Assembly: GCA_016721015.1 (NCBI GenBank)
Contig: JADKJL010000001.1
Location: 310,001-374,000, forward strand
Origin: Lysobacterales bacterium
GTDB lineage: Bacteria > Pseudomonadota > Gammaproteobacteria > Xanthomonadales > Rhodanobacteraceae
DNA: 64,000 nucleotides
Direction: 5' to 3'
Below are positions 63,120 through 64,000 of this stretch, one piece after another. Every line of letters starts with the position of its first letter. The first letter of the stretch is position 1. The translations under genes and the position numbers were made by a program. The notes below the pieces were generated by a model, which did not search any database, was not told where the DNA came from, and saw only the letters and a list, made by a program, of their open reading frames with translations.

Positions 63120-64000
63120 ATGCAATCCATGACCCCGCGCGAAATCGTCCATGAACTTGACCGTTACATCATTGGCCAGAATGCGGCCAAGCGGGCGGTT
63201 GCGATCGCGTTGCGCAATCGCTGGCGGCGCATGCAGCTTGAACCCGAGCTGCGCAATGAGGTGACGCCGAAGAATATCCTCATGATCGGCCCGACCGGGG
63301 TCGGCAAGACCGAGATCGCACGACGCCTCGCCGCGCTGGCGAATGCGCCTTTCATCAAGGTCGAGGCGACCAAGTTCACCGAGGTCGGTTACGTCGGCAA
63401 GGACGTCGAGCAGATCATCCGCGATCTCGCCGAGGCCGCCGTGAAGATGGCGCGTGAACAGGCCAAGGCGCGCGTGCGCAGCCAGGCCGAGGATCGTGCC
63501 GAGGACCGCATCCTCGATGCCTTGCTGCCACGCCGGCAATCGGTCGGTTTCGCCAATGAGCCGCCAGCCGCCGATGAACGCGCCACCGATACGCGCCAGA
63601 AGCTGCTCAAGCAATACCGCGAGGGCTTGCTCGACGAGCGCGAGATCGAGATCGAGGTGGCGCTCAATATCGGTGTCGAGATCATGGCGCCACCCGGCAT
63701 GGAGGAGATGTCCAACCAGCTGCATGGCATGTTCCAGTCGCTGTCTGGATCGAAGACGCAGAAGCGCAAGCTGCGCGTCGCCCAGGCGCGCCCAATCCTG
63801 ATTGAAGAGGAAGCCGGCAAGCTGGTCAATGACGAGGAAATCAAGACTCAGGCGATCGAAAACTGCGAGCAGAATGGCATCGTTTTTATCGACGAAATTG
63901 ACAAGGTCGCCCAGCGCGGAGAGTTCAGCGGTGCCGGGGTCAGTCGCGAAGGCGTGCAGCGCGATCTGCTGCCGCTGGTCGAAGGCTCCACCGTCTCGAC
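63120..64000 (+). CDS. hslU: HslU ATPase, C-terminus cut by window edge
   Basis: Clp/HslU AAA+ unfoldase partner of HslV. About 294 residues are present, running off the right edge. N-terminal MQSMTPREIVHELDRYIIGQ (ATG at 63120, the natural HslU start; another ATG at 63129). Walker A GPTGVGKTEIARRLA (about 57-71), the pore-loop motif EVGYVGKDVEQIIRDL, Walker B NGIVFIDEIDKVA. It lies 161 bp downstream of hslV, separated by a G-rich repeat. Confidence 0.96.
   Translation, partial: MQSMTPREIVHELDRYIIGQNAAKRAVAIALRNRWRRMQLEPELRNEVTPKNILMIGPTGVGKTEIARRLAALANAPFIKVEATKFTEVGYVGKDVEQIIRDLAEAAVKMAREQAKARVRSQAEDRAEDRILDALLPRRQSVGFANEPPAADERATDTRQKLLKQYREGLLDEREIEIEVALNIGVEIMAPPGMEEMSNQLHGMFQSLSGSKTQKRKLRVAQARPILIEEEAGKLVNDEEIKTQAIENCEQNGIVFIDEIDKVAQRGEFSGAGVSREGVQRDLLPLVEGSTVS

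Overview
This is a GC-rich, gene-dense bacterial chromosome segment, probably from a Lysobacterales/Xanthomonadales gammaproteobacterium close to the Rhodanobacteraceae (Dokdonella-like). The grounds are: bioB divergent from comF, convergent rpfF/rpfC diffusible-signal genes, a TonB-receptor carbohydrate locus with a tryptophan-halogenase-like gene, REP elements of the GTGGGAGCGGCTTCAGCCGCGA type, and secreted proteins carrying an I[FY]xxGFD tag. No tRNA, rRNA, CRISPR array, prophage or transposase gene was seen. bioB runs off the left edge and hslU off the right edge.

Layout. 1-6.9 kb: bioB(partial)<, comF>, ubiA< (with a Pro/Ala-rich extension holding a 50-nt G tract), rhomboid protease<, gspB<, gspA<. 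7-16.2 kb: a MITE-like element, a TPR membrane protein, an acetyltransferase, oligopeptidase A, a cNMP-binding patatin phospholipase, a secreted heparinase-II/III-like protein, and small conserved proteins (YbjQ, GFA, DUF427, VOC). 16.3-20.8 kb: two paralogous RDD membrane proteins with pilin-like C-termini, then a thiolase. 20.9-25.8 kb: a methyltransferase, a conserved hypothetical, a GNAT protein and ntrC/ntrB. 25.9-33.3 kb: an HU-like protein, a HIT protein, a three-gene operon with a zinc-phospholipase-C-like secreted protein, and long non-coding stretches. This is the most accessory-looking part.

33.4-38.5 kb holds the main discovery: an acyl carrier protein, a FabF-type ketosynthase and an RpfF-type DSF synthase in one tight operon, convergent with an RpfC-type hybrid kinase. 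The canonical rpf neighbours (rpfB, rpfG) are absent, and a dedicated chain-building pair sits beside the signal synthase instead. 38.7-48.5 kb is a sugar-utilisation locus: halogenase-like flavoprotein<, TonB receptor>, GH1 glycosidase>, GPH transporter>, LacI regulator>, ROK glucokinase>. Three LacI-type palindromes lie in the divergent promoter region. 48-56.5 kb holds two TPR-sulfotransferases, glnA, uppP, a PEBP-like protein and a TPR-AspH hydroxylase. 56.6-64 kb holds a Ycf46-type AAA ATPase, a YheT hydrolase, a PlsC acyltransferase, srkA, a hotdog thioesterase, a DUF2845 protein and hslV-hslU, which are separated by a G-rich inverted repeat.
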